DNA of 64,000 bases from Cydia pomonella (lineage: Eukaryota > Arthropoda > Insecta > Lepidoptera > Tortricidae): assembly GCF_033807575.1 (NCBI RefSeq), contig NC_084711.1, forward strand, positions 12,586,001 through 12,650,000, read 5' to 3'. Positions 20,813 to 35,258 of this stretch are shown here, in pieces. Within the stretch, counting starts at the first letter, position 1, and each line of letters begins with the position of its first letter. The translations under genes were made by a program, and so were the position numbers. A model generated the notes under the pieces. The model was not told the origin of the DNA, did no database searches, and saw nothing but the letters and a program-made list of their open reading frames with translations.

Positions 20813-23800
20813 GTGAGTTTAATGAACTACTTTTTAATAACATCGCGAATAATGTTAATTAATTAGATAACGAACTTCAGTCCTCCATTGATCGCGGATA
20901 TTATCCTAATTGATGCAGTTAAACTTAATAAACTTAATCTCAAACATCACTTCGCTAGATAAGTTTTGGCTTCACTTAAATTTGGTTATGTACTTAATCG
21001 GAACGTTAGGAAAGAAACTTATTTGAAATTCAAATTGGAAAATATTTTCTGCGAATTTAAATCTGAAAAACTGATCGGTCTGAATTCAATTTAAAATTTA
21101 AAATTATAACTAGTTTAAGTAAATATGTTTGACCATATTTAATATTTACTTTTTTATTACTACACTAGGCGACTTACAATTGTATTTCGAGATAAAACGA
21201 TACGTTTGCTTTACGCACCTTACTTGTTTATAATTAAACACCAGTCACATTGACTCAATTTCTAGTAAATCTTTCAATACTCTACGTCAGTGTAGGTGTA
21301 GACCCAACAAGCAATAAAAGAGAAACATGACAATAAAATTCTCCTGCATTTTAGATATTTTACAGCTTAGTAATGCAATAAACCTTGATAAATATATATT
21401 ATTTGAAACATTATGCAATATTGCCTCAAAACAGTGCACCGACCCATGTCAAAATGGAACAATGTTCTAACAGACAGCTTCATTTAGGGTGTTGCATGAT
21501 TAAATTTTGGTCAGTTGGGGTGTTGTGTAGTTGCTAATCCAGTTGTTGCGAGGCTAGGCGTTCGATCAGTCTGATGTATGCGTTCACACGCTTATAGAGC
21601 GGAACCTGTTAGCTCACGGCGCGGTCACCGCGCTCCATTGCACTTTATGCATATTCCATCGGTGCATTGATATCCGTTCCACTTTTACGCATGTGAACGT
21701 AATCGGCTATATAATTATTTTTAATACATAATGAATCCTGTGTAATGAATGCATCTCTAAAAATCGTTGCGAGTTATGTGAATATTTATTAAAACAATTT
21801 AGTTAGGTATTCCGTTATCTTTGTTCCTACTTAAAAAATTAAAGACGTGAAATATAAATATGTTTAAAACTCGTTCTAGAATCTACTTGTATTCACTAGG
21901 TACATACCTGCTTAGTGTTTCACATGGTTGCTAAGTCTAGTAAGAAACTACGGAACCCTAAAAAGCACCAAACAAGCCTGTGTATATTTGATTACAACTC
22001 CAATCCTGGCATGCGTTCACAGCAATCTCCTTCAGCGCGCTGAAAAGAGTTTGAGGCAAACATTTTTCTAAAGCGAGACTCGACGGCGGCCTATACAACT
22101 GCAAATAGGAAAATAGGTGCGCGCCGGTGTGTGCGTAGACTGTAGAGTACGTGGCACTATGCACTTGGAGTGCATCGCTCCCGGCGAAGAGTCGTCGCAC
22201 TGCATATAGGCCACTGCACGCGAATGCCCGGATCCTCCCCCCGCCCGCACCTCACCTCCGTGCCTTCGCGCGATTTTCCTTTTCCATCGCGATCCTCGCT
22301 CGCTAATTCCAGCGGTCACGTAACAAGGGGACTCTTAGAGCCTTTCTCCTAGGGCGGTTGGAAGTTCATGAGAAACTAGCTTGAACTTTTAGTAACTTAA
22401 ATCTTAGGTAATTTGAAAAAGTGGTTAGTTTAGTTAAATTTTATCACTAAGTGTTTTGGTACCTACTTTTTATTTAAATATTACATTACTATATCAGGAC
22501 AATGTCCGCACTGACATCACAAATCAGTTGTTTTATAACTCGTTAGTTGACTCATATGGGAATGCATGAAATATTTTTAGTAAGATTACGTCATATCAAT
22601 AGTAAGTACCTTACTATGTAATTGTAAGGCAACAAAATTAATGCGTCATGGGTACAGTTGTAGTTACTTAGTTTTACAATGCGTAACTTTCGAACCTGAA
22701 GCAAGCTTGTCTTTTTAAAGGGTAGCAACATGGTATTTTTAAACTAGAATAAACATGAAGACGTTTAAACGCGGAAGCCCCGTCGGCATTGCGAACGCCT
22801 GTGCCCTGTCGAGTGCGGGTTCATAGCTCGCTGTACTCGGTGCTTCTAGAACGTCGTAGGCGCCGGCGGTGTGGCCGCAGTTAGGCCGTTGCAGCGGCGC
22901 GCGCGCGGATGTAGTTACAAGTTCTCGCGGTCGTTGGCCGCGCTGCGTGCACGACTCCCCTATATCGGCTAATGTAACTGTGGCGCGGAAACTAATTCCA
23001 ACCCGACATATGTTGGCTGTGCCATAGAACCGACGTGTCGCATATGGTGGCTGTACTAAATTAATCTTTTGATGTCGTTGTCAAAGGTAACGCGAAGAAG
23101 GAAATTACCCAACAAGAGATCAAAACTCAAAAGTCGAGTAAAATAAGACAAACTAAACATAACTTCAAACTTATATCCATTATGTATATAGTTATTGTCA
23201 ATAAATACCTGCCAACAAAAAAAAAAAAAACTTAACTTTATTTGTATAGATCTTATTCGAATCGTCGACGTAGGTAAGTCATTGGATGATAGGTGTTCAA
23301 ATTGGATACTTTATGTATGAAAAACTTTACATGTTCAACTTGAACGGAGGTTTCCAAGTTGCGCTAACCTAGTGCAGGTACTTGAAATACCTTTAGCTGA
23401 AAATTATGGCACGGTATCTTGCCATCCCAAGCAATTCATCAAAAATATAAAAATATAAAAATGTAATACTTAGACAATCAGAATGCGTGAACGCGGAAAC
23501 GTTCGGGTGCCGTTATGTAACTGTAGTGAACAATCCTGCGCCCGCGCCGATAGGGCGCCTGCGACACGTCCTGCATTGATGAGCACTAGGTACCTATCTA
23601 ACGAATTAAAGATACACTAACAACATTGAATCTGTTCTGAAATTAAACTATAATACATACTTTGATTTCAATATCAGCACGGAACATTAGAATAAAATCG
23701 AACTGTTACCTATCCACTTTACGTTTCAGAGTAGATATCCCGGAGCTCCGTAGCTCCGTAGGAAGGTCCAGAAAACCTAATATAGCTCATTTGAAAATAA

Positions 23801-24951
23801 TTGTAGTTCTTACGATTATTGGTTGTGGGCGAGAAGAAGGGTAGCCAGTAGGTACGTACTCCACTTCTATAAGAAAATTGAAATGTTTATTTCTTTTTAA
23901 AAAACTAATCAGTACATGTTTTAAGGTACTTAGCTTAATCTATATTTATTTTAGATTTTTAGCCAGGACGAGTAGGTTTTAATTTAAATTTATTATATAT
24001 ATGCTTAATGTTTATTTACTATATTATAGAGTTATGACTTAAAATCCAACTTCCCAATAAAGCTTTCTTGGTTATACATTTTAACTTATGGGGCTTAGCC
24101 TCTATATTATCAATGACATAGCTAGGAAAACTATTTAGGATATTTGGTAAGTAGCTATACTATACTCTTTGTCCATATATGTTAATACTCCTGGGAAGGG
24201 TGATTTTTTTCTATTATTACGTTTATTATACCTATTTAGTTCTCCTATGTTATATCTATATTTCAATATCACTGCCAATTTGGCTACATCAAACTGAAAT
24301 AGCTTATCATGGTTATGTTTATACTTTTGTTGCATTTATTGCTTTGCTGAATACAAATTAAAGTAGCTTAAGTTGCTGTCGATTAAGCATCACTGATTAT
24401 TACACCACCATATCTACTTGGTTTTACGTAACCAGTAGTCATTAACCACGCTTTATCCACGTCGAAAACAAATACATAAACGTGACTATCAAATTCGTTA
24501 ATATGATAGGCCTCTCTATACGTATATCTAATACCTAATAATGTAAAGCGTCAACGAAGTGTTTATTTCTGTGTTTTACATAGGTAACCTTATACGTGAT
24601 AATAGTCGTATGATACATCTTTATGAAATCAAGCAATCAATTGCGTTAGCAATAGAAAACGGTTTAACTTAACTGACCTTCTTGAACTTCTACGAAGCAC
24701 GTTGTTTACAAGTACGCCGAGCTACCAGAATTCTCCATAACGGGTCTGCGGGCATTACCAGCTAAAATTGCACCCGTTCATGATGTTTACATAAAAGTGT
24801 TTGGAAAGTGGCTGAATGGCGAGGGTGGCGAGGGAGCGGGGCGGTGAATGACCGCGTACATCGCATTGTCGTGCGCCTAGCATCGACACTGTCGCTCCAT
24901 TCTATACACCACTTCAGCTTTGTACTGCATTATCTACACGCTCTTCAACAG

Positions 24952-24964
24952 AGGTGATTGACCT
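24952..24964. promoter_or_regulatory. Ecdysone response element-like palindrome
   Basis: AGGTGATTGACCT matches the IR1 EcR/USP consensus RGKTCANTGAMCY at 12 of 13 positions (G instead of C at position 5). Confidence 0.4.
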
Positions 24965-25263
24965 CCGTAATCCAACCTCGAAAAAGACTAGATTATACAC
25001 ATAAACAAAGAAGATTATAAAACTATAAAATTAAATCGGAACCATTGACCCTTAAATTCGAGGCGCAATCCAGTTCTTATCTACAAATTAAAATAAAGAA
25101 TGTTTGCAAAATTAACTTTATTTGAACGCGATAAGACTGAAAACGTGTTAAAATCGCGTGTGGCAAGAAAACTTAGCTGCTAGTCAATTACCCCACTGAC
25201 GTAAACGCCGTCCTTGAATCGAATCTACAAACACAATTGTACAAATAAAATATACCTCTGAAT

Positions 25264-25276
25264 AGGTCACTCACCT
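25264..25276. promoter_or_regulatory. Ecdysone response element-like palindrome
   Basis: AGGTCACTCACCT has a perfect left half-site AGGTCA, spacer C, and a right half TCACCT with one mismatch; 12 of 13 to the consensus. Confidence 0.4.
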
Positions 25277-25489
25277 CTCCAGGCGGAATTCAATGTGTAC
25301 CTACAGGCGCTCCACTTCACCAACGCAATAAAACAATAAAATCTAGATTATTATTACATTGTTTTGTTCAGTTTAGTTCTTTGTGTGTAAATTTAAGTCG
25401 TTCAGAAAATTTTATTTATTTGTTTTTAGTTTTCAAAAAGTACTCGAGTAGGTAGCAGTCCTCCTAAGGAGAAATCCTTGTAAACTTTG

Positions 25490-25604
25490 TAGGGTCGGCG
25501 ACGCCCGTTAACTCCTTTAGAGTTGCAAACGCCCATAAGCTGCGCTGTCTGCTGCCATCGGGTGGGCCGCACACTTATTTGCCGCCGTCATGCTATAAAA
25601 AAAA
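25490..25604 (+). repeat. Diverged fragment of repeat family C
   Basis: AGGGTCGGCGACGCCCGTTA, AACTCCTTTAGAGTTGCAAA and TTTGCCGCCGTCATGCTATA then an A-run follow the plus orientation of the 52485-52723 copy, with clear divergence. Confidence 0.65.
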
Positions 25605-25878
25605 TAGTCATATTACCTAGGTTATCCAATCCAACAGTTCACAGATAATCATGATGAATATTTAAATTCCCATGAAATTTTCAGTTAGAATCGGGTAGGT
25701 CTGTATCTCGCTTATTGAAAAGCTTTCGATTTTTAATCAAAATGTTTCATTTCATGGCCTAAGTAGTTGACTGTACTTACAAGTTGTACGGTTGGCTTTG
25801 TACAAACATAAGGAGTAATATCAGTGACATACATAGCTCGCGATAACAGGGCCCGCGATAAGCCCAACAAAACATCGC

Positions 25879-25891
25879 GGTACATTGACCC
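25879..25891. promoter_or_regulatory. Ecdysone response element-like palindrome
   Basis: GGTACATTGACCC matches RGKTCANTGAMCY at 12 of 13 positions (A for T at position 4). It is the third such site within 940 bp. Confidence 0.35.
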
Positions 25892-26950
25892 ACAATTATA
25901 TAAAAATGTCCTCGATTACGATAATGTGACAGTGACATTACATGACGTGATCACGCTGTAACAATAATAATTCACGTGTAACATGCTTTAACAATTTGCA
26001 ACATTAAGTAACAGCTGTTAATCACATTTTTATTAAGCGTTTGACGCATTGTTTATGTTTACAATATCCCAGCGATACCGTGAATCAGTTTCCAGATCGC
26101 CCATTAGTGTTATGCCGGTGCTAATTGACGTGTACGGCAGATTGTTGACTCGTGAACCGAGCCTAACCTAAACAAACACACAGAAATTTCAAAACGCTGA
26201 AGCAAGTGAAGCAACGTTAACACTGCTGAACTTGAAGTAGCCTAATAATGCATTAACTGCGCGACATAGTCATACGCTGCATCAAGCTCCGGTATGTTTG
26301 TTAATTGTGTCGATGAAAGAGGTAACGTTCTCGAACTCGAGCTGGAAATGCAGTTGGACGTTGGCGGATGTCAACTTTCTCGCGGTTACGTAACTTGTGG
26401 AGAGATGTACTAGAACGTTCGGAGTCATCGACCACGGCTTACGAAACGTACTCTCTGAGCCACTCGAATTGTGCGAGATAAAAGTGCTTGGCGGATGTTA
26501 ATTTTTGTATCTATTTGAATTCATGTATTTTAATCCGCACAGAAAAGAGAGTTCGCGAAATAATTCTTAGCAAAGCAATTGATCGAGAATGAATGTGACA
26601 TTTTTCGTTTCGGTTGCCAATCAGTATAGAATGTCGTTGATTCCCGATTATGCTGCTATTATATCACATTTGTCTGTCCCTAGTTAATACTTATAGACGG
26701 ATGCATTCATGGCCACGTGGCGTGGCGCTTTGTGCGGAGCCACTCAACAGAAGCTCCCTTCCTCGTTTATTATTTGACGCGTTTGATATGCACTGCATTA
26801 TCTATATTATAACCTAATATATTCAACTTCGTTATGAACAGGGAATAAATGCATAATAATGAATAAAATTATAGTGACAACCACGATTTTTTTATGTATT
26901 TAAGTTTTTTTATCCAATATATTCGACCACCACCAGAACGACGACCAGTC

Positions 26951-27203
26951 TGGCCTAGTGGGTAGTGACCCTGCCTATGAAGCCGATGGTTCCGGGTTCA
27001 AATCCTGGTAAGGGCATTTATTTGTGTGATGAACACAGATATTTGTTCCTGAGTCATGGGTGTTTTCTATGTATGTATGTAAGTATTTATAAATATTTAT
27101 ATATTATATATATCGTTCGTTGTCTAAATACCCACAATACAAGCCTTCATGAGCTTACTGGGAGACTTAGTCAATTTGTGTAATAATGTCCTATAATATT
27201 TAT
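26951..27203 (+). mobile_element. tRNA-derived SINE family B, near-complete copy
   Basis: Starts TGGCCTAGTGGGTAGTGACC (A-box region), then GGTTCCGGGTTCAAATCCTGG (B box), a tRNA-unrelated body with ATATATATCGTTCGTTGTCT, and the shared tail GACTTAGTCAATTTGTGTAA. The tRNA-like head drives RNA polymerase III transcription in such elements. The copy at 14229 lacks the first part of the head. No clean target duplication was found. Confidence 0.88.
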
Positions 27204-30200
27204 TATTTTCCATGAGTGATCCTATCTATTACTTATTCAGTGATAAACAGTTGACTTTTTTTTATGTAGATATCTGGGTCTTTTTCTTAATATTTATTTT
27301 CTCAAGGTAACTAGTTAAAAAGAACCTACAAAAAATACGGTAAGTGGTGGTTAAAAATACGGTAATAGCTGAGAAATGTATAGTTCAATTTCAAAGACCT
27401 GATTTTTTTGCATGTAAGTACGATGTTTTATTACGTTTATTTACCAATTACCATTAGAAGTGGTCATTTTAATTATTATTAAACGTTGGTGTTAACAAGA
27501 AGTCGATCGTGTAGGGTCGTCGCTCGCGCAGAGGTCATCGACGGCGCCGGCTTTCACGACACACGTAACACTGTGTAACGTCTAACGCAGCTAGTACACC
27601 AACATGTGTGTTAATTAGCTTTATGTGCTCTTACATTTTGTATAGTGCTTAATTAATGATCCCGTACCAATAACATAGAAATAACTGATTCATTGACATA
27701 TTAGCTGAAATTATGTTCTATGCTCATTTGGCCATGGTCTAAGATACATTACATACGTACGTCAATGTGAATATCTACCCTCATCTTTTATTTATTTGTG
27801 ATAAGAAATAAAATATAAATAAAATTGCGTACCATCTTTTTAATAAGGCAACCATATTATTACAGTTATATTTTATATAAAATGAGCTTTCATTTGATAT
27901 ATCATACGATGAAATCCCTAACAAACAAAAAAAGTGTAAAAATTAACTACTAAGCAACCTAAAGCTACTTGCATATTATCTATATAATTATATATAGTTT
28001 ATTTCTAATCTCAAATAAATGACATGTGAGGATAGATATACCTTATAACGTATCTCCTTCCTACTAATAGATCGTGTCATTCACGATGACGCGTGCCTTG
28101 AGTCGTATTGTCATGTTATTAAAGGTTAGATTTGACAAATCGTGAATGACTCGAATTATACTAGTCCCTATTTTTGCAATTACTCAAAATACGGTGGGTA
28201 CTACATATTATTGTTTAAAAGGGGTAAACTTGACTGCTCTGGACATATAGGTCTTGATAACTGTCGTGAATGTTGGTTCAAGTTTAAAAGCCATGTCTAC
28301 CTCACCAATAAATATTTATAAACAGCGTTATTGTACGGTCTATCGCATTATTTGTAATGCAATACACATTTAATGTATAATGAAATATGAATCCAACAGG
28401 AAGTTATCATAGCAGAGGGGTCAAAACCAGAACAATTAATTGATTATATTTGCTTTCTTCTTATCTATTTTGTAGGTCAGTAGACAAGTCAATATTAGAT
28501 TGCTTGGCTGCCCTTTCTTAACTAATACTGCATTATCTACTGGTGGAATCGAATGTTGTAGTTAATGAGTCTACTTGATAACACTCTTGCCAACAGAGAA
28601 TACAGCGCTACTATTCTCCAACTATTTAATCTCCGATGATTTAAGTACCACTATACCTTAATAAATTAAGAAATACCTATATTATACTATTAAACTCATA
28701 ACAAAGATATTAAAATATTTAAGTTAACAACTTGCAGATAGTGGCATCGGAATGGCTCTTACGCATTTTACCCATCAATTCTGTAATATTCTTGAAAAAT
28801 AAGCTATAAGCTAATAAGCTATAAAAATTGAAAGGTATAAAAATATCATAAAGTGACTTATGGTATGATCGAGTAAATAAGTGATCAAAAGGTCAGTGTA
28901 ACATGTTTACGGGTACATTCGGTTAGAGAAGTGAAGGGGTCGGCGCCGACGCACGGCACGCCGACAATTATGCCGGCGCGTTGAACCCGCGTTATTGCGA
29001 AACAACGGAAACCCGTCCATCGCCCCTCCCTGCCTACACCTGCTGCGAATTTTTAAATCCTAGATCATAGTTGACATGCGCTGAGCGCCGGCGTCGCGTG
29101 AGCCGCATATCTAGACTGGTTACATCACTACTGCAATGTGGATGACACTTGCAGTTCACTTTAGAGTTCCATTGCGATTTTTATACCTATTAGAATTGCA
29201 TATTTAAGTTTATGTCACTCTAAAATGTTTATTATGGTTATTACTTCTGTTAGGATTTCCCTCATAATACAATATTCTTCCCTTGTTCATATACAGGCTA
29301 ATTTTATGATGACATTTCCATTTGTATAATATTTTCTTATGACGCAATTTAGTTTACCCACTTTTATTATTACACCTCAAACAATGTACCACAATAATAT
29401 AACACAACAATATAGGTATATATATATTTGTGTTTGTACAACAAGACAAAACATTGACGAAAGTTGATTATGAGTTTCGTGCTCTAACGAGTATGCTGAC
29501 GACGTTTATGTGAGAATTGTCGAATTTCGCTCAGTGTTACTTTGCTTTCATAGCAATTAATGTCATACTTAATAGCTTTCACTAGACATATTCGCGGTTA
29601 TATAATACACGCATACTTTTATTTTATTTTAGTTACACTTTCATAAAATGAAATTCGGCTATTTATATTTATCATTTGATCAGTTGAGTCACAGCTCCGT
29701 AATGCGCTGCCTAGCAGCGACCTATAAAGATGAGTGCGTGGTGATAGTAGCTAGGCTCAACGGCCTCAGTGCCTCATTCGCAGGTAGGCTAAGGGGTGAA
29801 AGAACTCCTGTGCACTATATAAAATACCATTGAACTCGCGCTCTCTCGCTCGCACGTTGCACCCTGCACCGTGCGAATCCTGCCCGCACCGTCATTACGC
29901 GTTACGCATGCGAAGTACTCTATCTGCTGCACATGACAACTATCGTTGCAGTAATGATATTCAGCAACCGAGCAAAATATTGACATATTTCAATGAGGAA
30001 AAAAGATACTTTATGGTGCTCTCAACTGTGTTTTTTGTAGTCATTATTTTACAGTGTGCTGTTGACACAACTGGCACCGGTACATTCATTAATTCATTCC
30101 AGTCACGGTTTCAAACTCAAAAACATTAATAATATAGAATGTAAGCCCAAAAAGACCGAATCTATAGTTAAATAAATGAAAACTACTCAAAGTAAGCCAG

Positions 30201-31519
30201 CACCACAGTTTCCTGGTCGAACTCGAAACATAAACATTTCGAAGCTACATAAGGCCAGAGAAATTTTAACTGGATTCCGAAGAGAAATGTTAGGAAATTC
30301 AATCCGGCGTTACGTAACGCCGGTGAGCCAGCACCCGCCATGTGTCAATAATCAAGTTTAACGAGTGGAAAGTTCAAAGAGGGTATCGACATCGCGGCGA
30401 CACTTTAGCCGTGCACTGACGGAAAATCGCGTCTATTCGCGGACACCCGAGCCTGTGCTCATCGATTGGCAAAATATGTTGCCTCAAGATTCTTAACAAT
30501 AGCTTAATAATAGGTCAATCTTATACTGGTATATTTTTAGCGAAGTTGTTGGCATGCATTGTGAATAGGAGTCCTAAGGCGCACCGACTCGATCAGGAAA
30601 TCAGCTCGGGTTTCATAGTGCGCCGCTGCGTTAGATCGGCTATCACCGATGTGCAAGTAAGGAGATGCGTTAATCGACAGCGGGCTTCATACGACATATG
30701 GCCAGCACGCTATTCCATAATTTTTTAACACAACATCCTGATAATACCTAACATTGCTAAGCTTGGTATTCTCTTATCGGGTATACCGTGAAATTCGTCA
30801 ATTGCTGAGACAAAGGCAATAGATAACTTCAAGGTGAAATGATAAAAAGTCATTGAACTTGATAAAAAGAAATTTAATTGGGTGATTACGTGCACCCGAA
30901 TGTTCGCTTTGTTCCGAAAACTTTCCACTGTTTTGATACGGATTCAGCCTAATTTGAATTCGGGTCAACAAATACCCAAGGATTGTATTAATTCACTCGA
31001 CATAATATTGTTGGTTAAGTTTAGTCACGTGGCAAGTTTATCTGAGTACTTATGTGACTATCTCATTTTTGTCGGCTGTTGAATAAAGTATGTTTTCGGG
31101 CAGGGGCCTGGTACAGTGGCCCGGTTGGTGGAGCGTGTAGCCCCGTGACCGCGGACCATTTCCCCAAATGGCGGCGCTCGCCTTGCCCACAGACCTCGAG
31201 AGAGCTTGGCCTGCTCCAGTGGCTCACAGATCACCGTAGCTCGTAGCGCGTGGGCATGTAGCACTCTGTAGACACGCACATACTACAAACTGCCTTATGA
31301 TAAAGCTATAGTGTTCTGTTTTCTATACGATCATGGAATACGTTTTCACTAATTTATAGGAATTTTGTATTTGCGTCAATTTGAGGTTATTATGGTTTTG
31401 TCTACGCATCTATTTTATTTGTACATTTAGGCACTATTTAGTGTGTCGACGATGACTATATAAAACCTGATACTCGGCTGAGCCTTATTTTACATAAACG
31501 GTCGTATTTACATACGGTA

Positions 31520-31850
31520 AAAAGCGCTGGTGGCCTAGCGGTAAGAGCGTGCGACTTGCAATCCGGAGGTCGTGGGTTCAAACCCCGGCTCGTACCAATG
31601 AGTTTTTCGGAACTTAAGTACGAAATATCATTTGATATTTACCAGTCGCTTTTCGGTGAAGGAAAACATCGTGAGGAAACCGGACTAATCCTAACAAGGC
31701 CTAGTTTACCCTCTGGGTTGGAAGGTCAGATGGCAGTCGCTTTCGTAAAAATTAGTGCCTACGCCAAATCTTGGGATTAGTTGTCAAGCGGACCCCAGGC
31801 TCCCATGAGCCGTGGCAAAATGCCGGGACAACGCGAGGAAGAAGAAGAAG
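31520..31850 (+). mobile_element. tRNA-derived SINE family A, full-length with 14-bp target duplication
   Basis: ATTTACATACGGTA is repeated at 31506-31519 and 31851-31864. The body starts with a tRNA-like head (CTGGTGGCCTAGCGGTAAGA, then TGGGTTCAAACCCCGGCTCG), continues with TTTCGGTGAAGGAAAACATC, AGGCCTAGTTTACCCTCTGG and AAGCGGACCCCAGGCTCCCA, and ends in a GAAGAA repeat. I recognise it as an abundant lepidopteran SINE type. It is not a functional tRNA gene: the body is fused directly to the tRNA-like head and the acceptor stem does not close. Confidence 0.93.
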
Positions 31851-34800
31851 ATTTACATACGGTATCGAACTTTTGATAGCCTAACCTAACCTGACAGTAT
31901 TCAAGGATTCAATTCGTTATGTTGTCGCTGATGGTTTAGAAAAACCAAATTTAAAGTCAATATACGCTCGTCGTTTCTTTCGTATTTCGTGTGGGGTTTC
32001 AAGGATTTTATAGTCTTGAATTCCTGAAAATATAAAACTACGTGTAATCTAATATAACGTATATGACTAACATACAACTCTGATTGTTTCATGATCTTAC
32101 ATCTTACCCATTATGACCACTTCAAATGAATTTTATCAGGCAGTAGGGTTTTGCATCAGTCATACACAATTGGTCTGACTAACTATGGTAAAACATATTA
32201 CTGTAATTAGCGAGAATCTTCACTAAAATTGAAATTGCCTTTAATTGAAGCAAAGGTACTATTACTATATCATATGATATAAATATGTACATGTGGTCAT
32301 AGAAAAACCGCAGCTAATAGAAGCGCTTCACTTTGTGTAGGTGTTTAACCCGTCAAATTGCTAAGGTCAGACAAGCCGGCCGGCTCGGGTTCTGCGAACG
32401 CGCTGAAGTATAGGATTACCAGATACAAAATTAAAAATTCCGTCGTGAATTGTAAAACTAGGTAGGCAATGTAAATCAGGTGGACTACAATTTTATTTAG
32501 AAATGCTGGCATTTCCATTATCATTGTTTGCTACTTTCGCCTGAAAATATGAATATGAACATCAGGTTCAAATAATCTAAATAACCTTTTTACCCCTATG
32601 TCATAAATCAAACTAAAATTTCCTTTACCTCTCCTAAAAAACCGTATCTTGTCTTACCCGATACCTTGAATTCAATATTTCCTTTGTTAGCGGAAAACCC
32701 AGAGTATCCAAACATGTTTGTGTTCCCTTCGCATTTCTGTCAAATAATGAAAACTCCCGACATTTCAGGAACAATATGTCGTCTGGTAACCCTAGTAGTA
32801 TATAGATCGGCATGTAGGCAAGCACCTAGCTGGCACGGCTAGCTATCTGCGCACTTGTTTACCGCGATGTGCGCAGACCTTGAAATTCGGCGACGGTCAG
32901 TGCCCGCGCGCACACTGGCGCACCGCCTATGTGAAACAAATTTTATTATTACCGAACTCGACCCGCCGAGTTTTGAGAATTGACTAATTTTCATCCGGAA
33001 ATTACTCATCGGTTACAGAAATATAATTTGGTTTTCGGCTTTTATTGGAAAACAAACTACGTGGGGGTTGATGGATTATCTTCTTAAAATGTTTTTTTTT
33101 TGTTCGTGTGTATTAATACATCTAATTATCTTAGATCAGTATTAAGGTCACACTTGCCTACCCACCATATTAAGTATAGGAATGAGGTACCTACCACATT
33201 GTTATTACATATTACACATTATAAACAACATTCTGCAGGCCGATTCGGACTTACAAATGGATATCAATTTCTATAACACGTTTTGACATCATAGCTACCT
33301 ATTAGTGCGAGCGAGATGCGCTGCGAATATAACAGTAGACAATGGATAGGCCGTTGAGGGCCAGCTACAAATCTAACGAGTATAATTGACACTATCAATA
33401 ACAGATACTTACCTAATTAAAATTGTAATTGCGTTTGATCTAAACTAAACAAAGGTGAGCAACAACAAACCTAAAGGAACTTTTTTTATATAACTTCATG
33501 TTAGGTAACACAAAATGAGTACCGATCGTTCAAAATACGTATTTTTATCATATGGCTGTCGTTGCAACACTACCTTACCTACCGCGGGGGTGCCAACTCA
33601 CCTTTACTTTTTAACTAATAAACGGCTGTTAGCTTTACTAACATCTGCTTAAAAACCTATCGTTATCAAATGCATTAAATGCCAATGGCAATGAATTCAA
33701 TTTACATCTATTACATAAAAAAGAACATAAAGGTTAAATAAGTTCCCCATATTTTCGTGGCACGGATCAGTTTGAAGGCGATCATTGACTTCTCTTTACT
33801 TGTACTGGTGTGGTGGCATGAGTCCTTCCTTCAGCGCCGAAATACACTGTAACGTTTACTGTGTGCGTGTGTGGGTTAACTTTGAGTTATATTAACGCGT
33901 CTTTTCAACGTTTAGGCTGAGGGTACACAGCTGCGTAAATGACATTTTAATTTCACCTGCAACTTGAGCAAGTGTTAAGTAATAACTTGATAATGATAGC
34001 AGTAATATGTTGTATAACTAATAATGATCTGTGTGAATTTATGTATATGACGAGGTTATAGTGGTCTTATGGATTCTAAATAAAACTACACGTTGATATC
34101 TCGCACAATATAAATTTTTCAAATGCTGAAGTTCTACAAGAATGCTTTCTAATAAGAACCTAACTTAGGAGTAGTAGAACGTAAGCTGCAAAGTGACCCC
34201 GCCTGCATAGAAATTTGTTTGCTAGTCAATGCTGTTGATTTACTTAACTGACTTCTGCTGGGCCGATAGCGGCCCGGCCGATGCGCGCAGTGTGTCCCGG
34301 TCCTCAGAGCGTGATTTCGTGAGACAGTCTTTCATGCCTGTGTTGGTGATTGGCAATTTCGGTGGTTCCAAGGACGACCGCCGGAGTTCAGTAGCCACCT
34401 TCTGTGAACGACACTATTTGGAACGTTGACCTCCACTTCCTGCGCTAACCGAACAAAATATCATACAACAAAATTTCCATTTAACGTATGCCTGTTAATC
34501 GACTTTGACTTAGAAACAATACGATATTAGCATATAAAGCGATTATGTGGAGTGTGAACGGCCTCCTTAATTACCTATTTGGCTGGAAGCATCAGTTTAT
34601 ATTGCGAAGTAGGCGATAGGCGAGTGTGTATTATAAATAGCACAACGAGGTGAATCCATATTTGTTATCGTCAGCTAATAAAACTAATGTTATGTTCACT
34701 ACATTTTTCTATATCTTTTAGTCGCCGTAATTCAATAAGGGTTAGCACTTGGTCTCAGAATTCTCAGATACTTATCTCACGACGGCAGTTAGTATACGTA

Positions 34801-35258
34801 TTACCCCTACACGCATAACAGGCATAACAGCCATATATGTATAATTAAAACCAAAATATTACTTTGCTACTCCGCGAAATAATAACGTGCTAGTACTTCT
34901 AAATCAGTGTTAACCCGTTATATTTACTTGCGTATTTTTTACATGCAATTAATGTTACCACCCTTCCACCGCAAAAGTAAATACGCCATTGACATATATA
35001 AAAAGCAAAAAAAAAAAAGCCATTGCCGAGATATGGGACAATCCTATCTTATGTTTCTAGGATTATTTAGAAAATATTGTTATAGGATTATTTATGTTTA
35101 ATAATTTTAATTTTAAATTTATTAATTTAATTTCATCATTGTTTACTAACCATTTATCTACATATGTAACTAAATACTAACAAAAATATGGATTTTAAAA
35201 AGTCTGAAATAAAAAATTCATTCATTCATATACAAACACAGACACAGGTTTTAGAACA

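Noticed and set aside
28450..28482. Second ratchet-like AG|GT site (pyrimidine tract, GTAG|GTCAGT)
   Set aside because: The acceptor side is good, but the donor has C at the third intron position, far from consensus, so it is much weaker than 35744/35745.
29765..29790. AG|GT junction CGCAG|GTAGGC
   Set aside because: The pyrimidine tract is short and broken and the donor is weak; likely chance.
31524..31595. tRNA-like cloverleaf sequence
   Set aside because: It is the head of a SINE with a target duplication; the acceptor stem does not close and the same head recurs at 51297. Similar heads at 14229 and 26951 are also SINEs.
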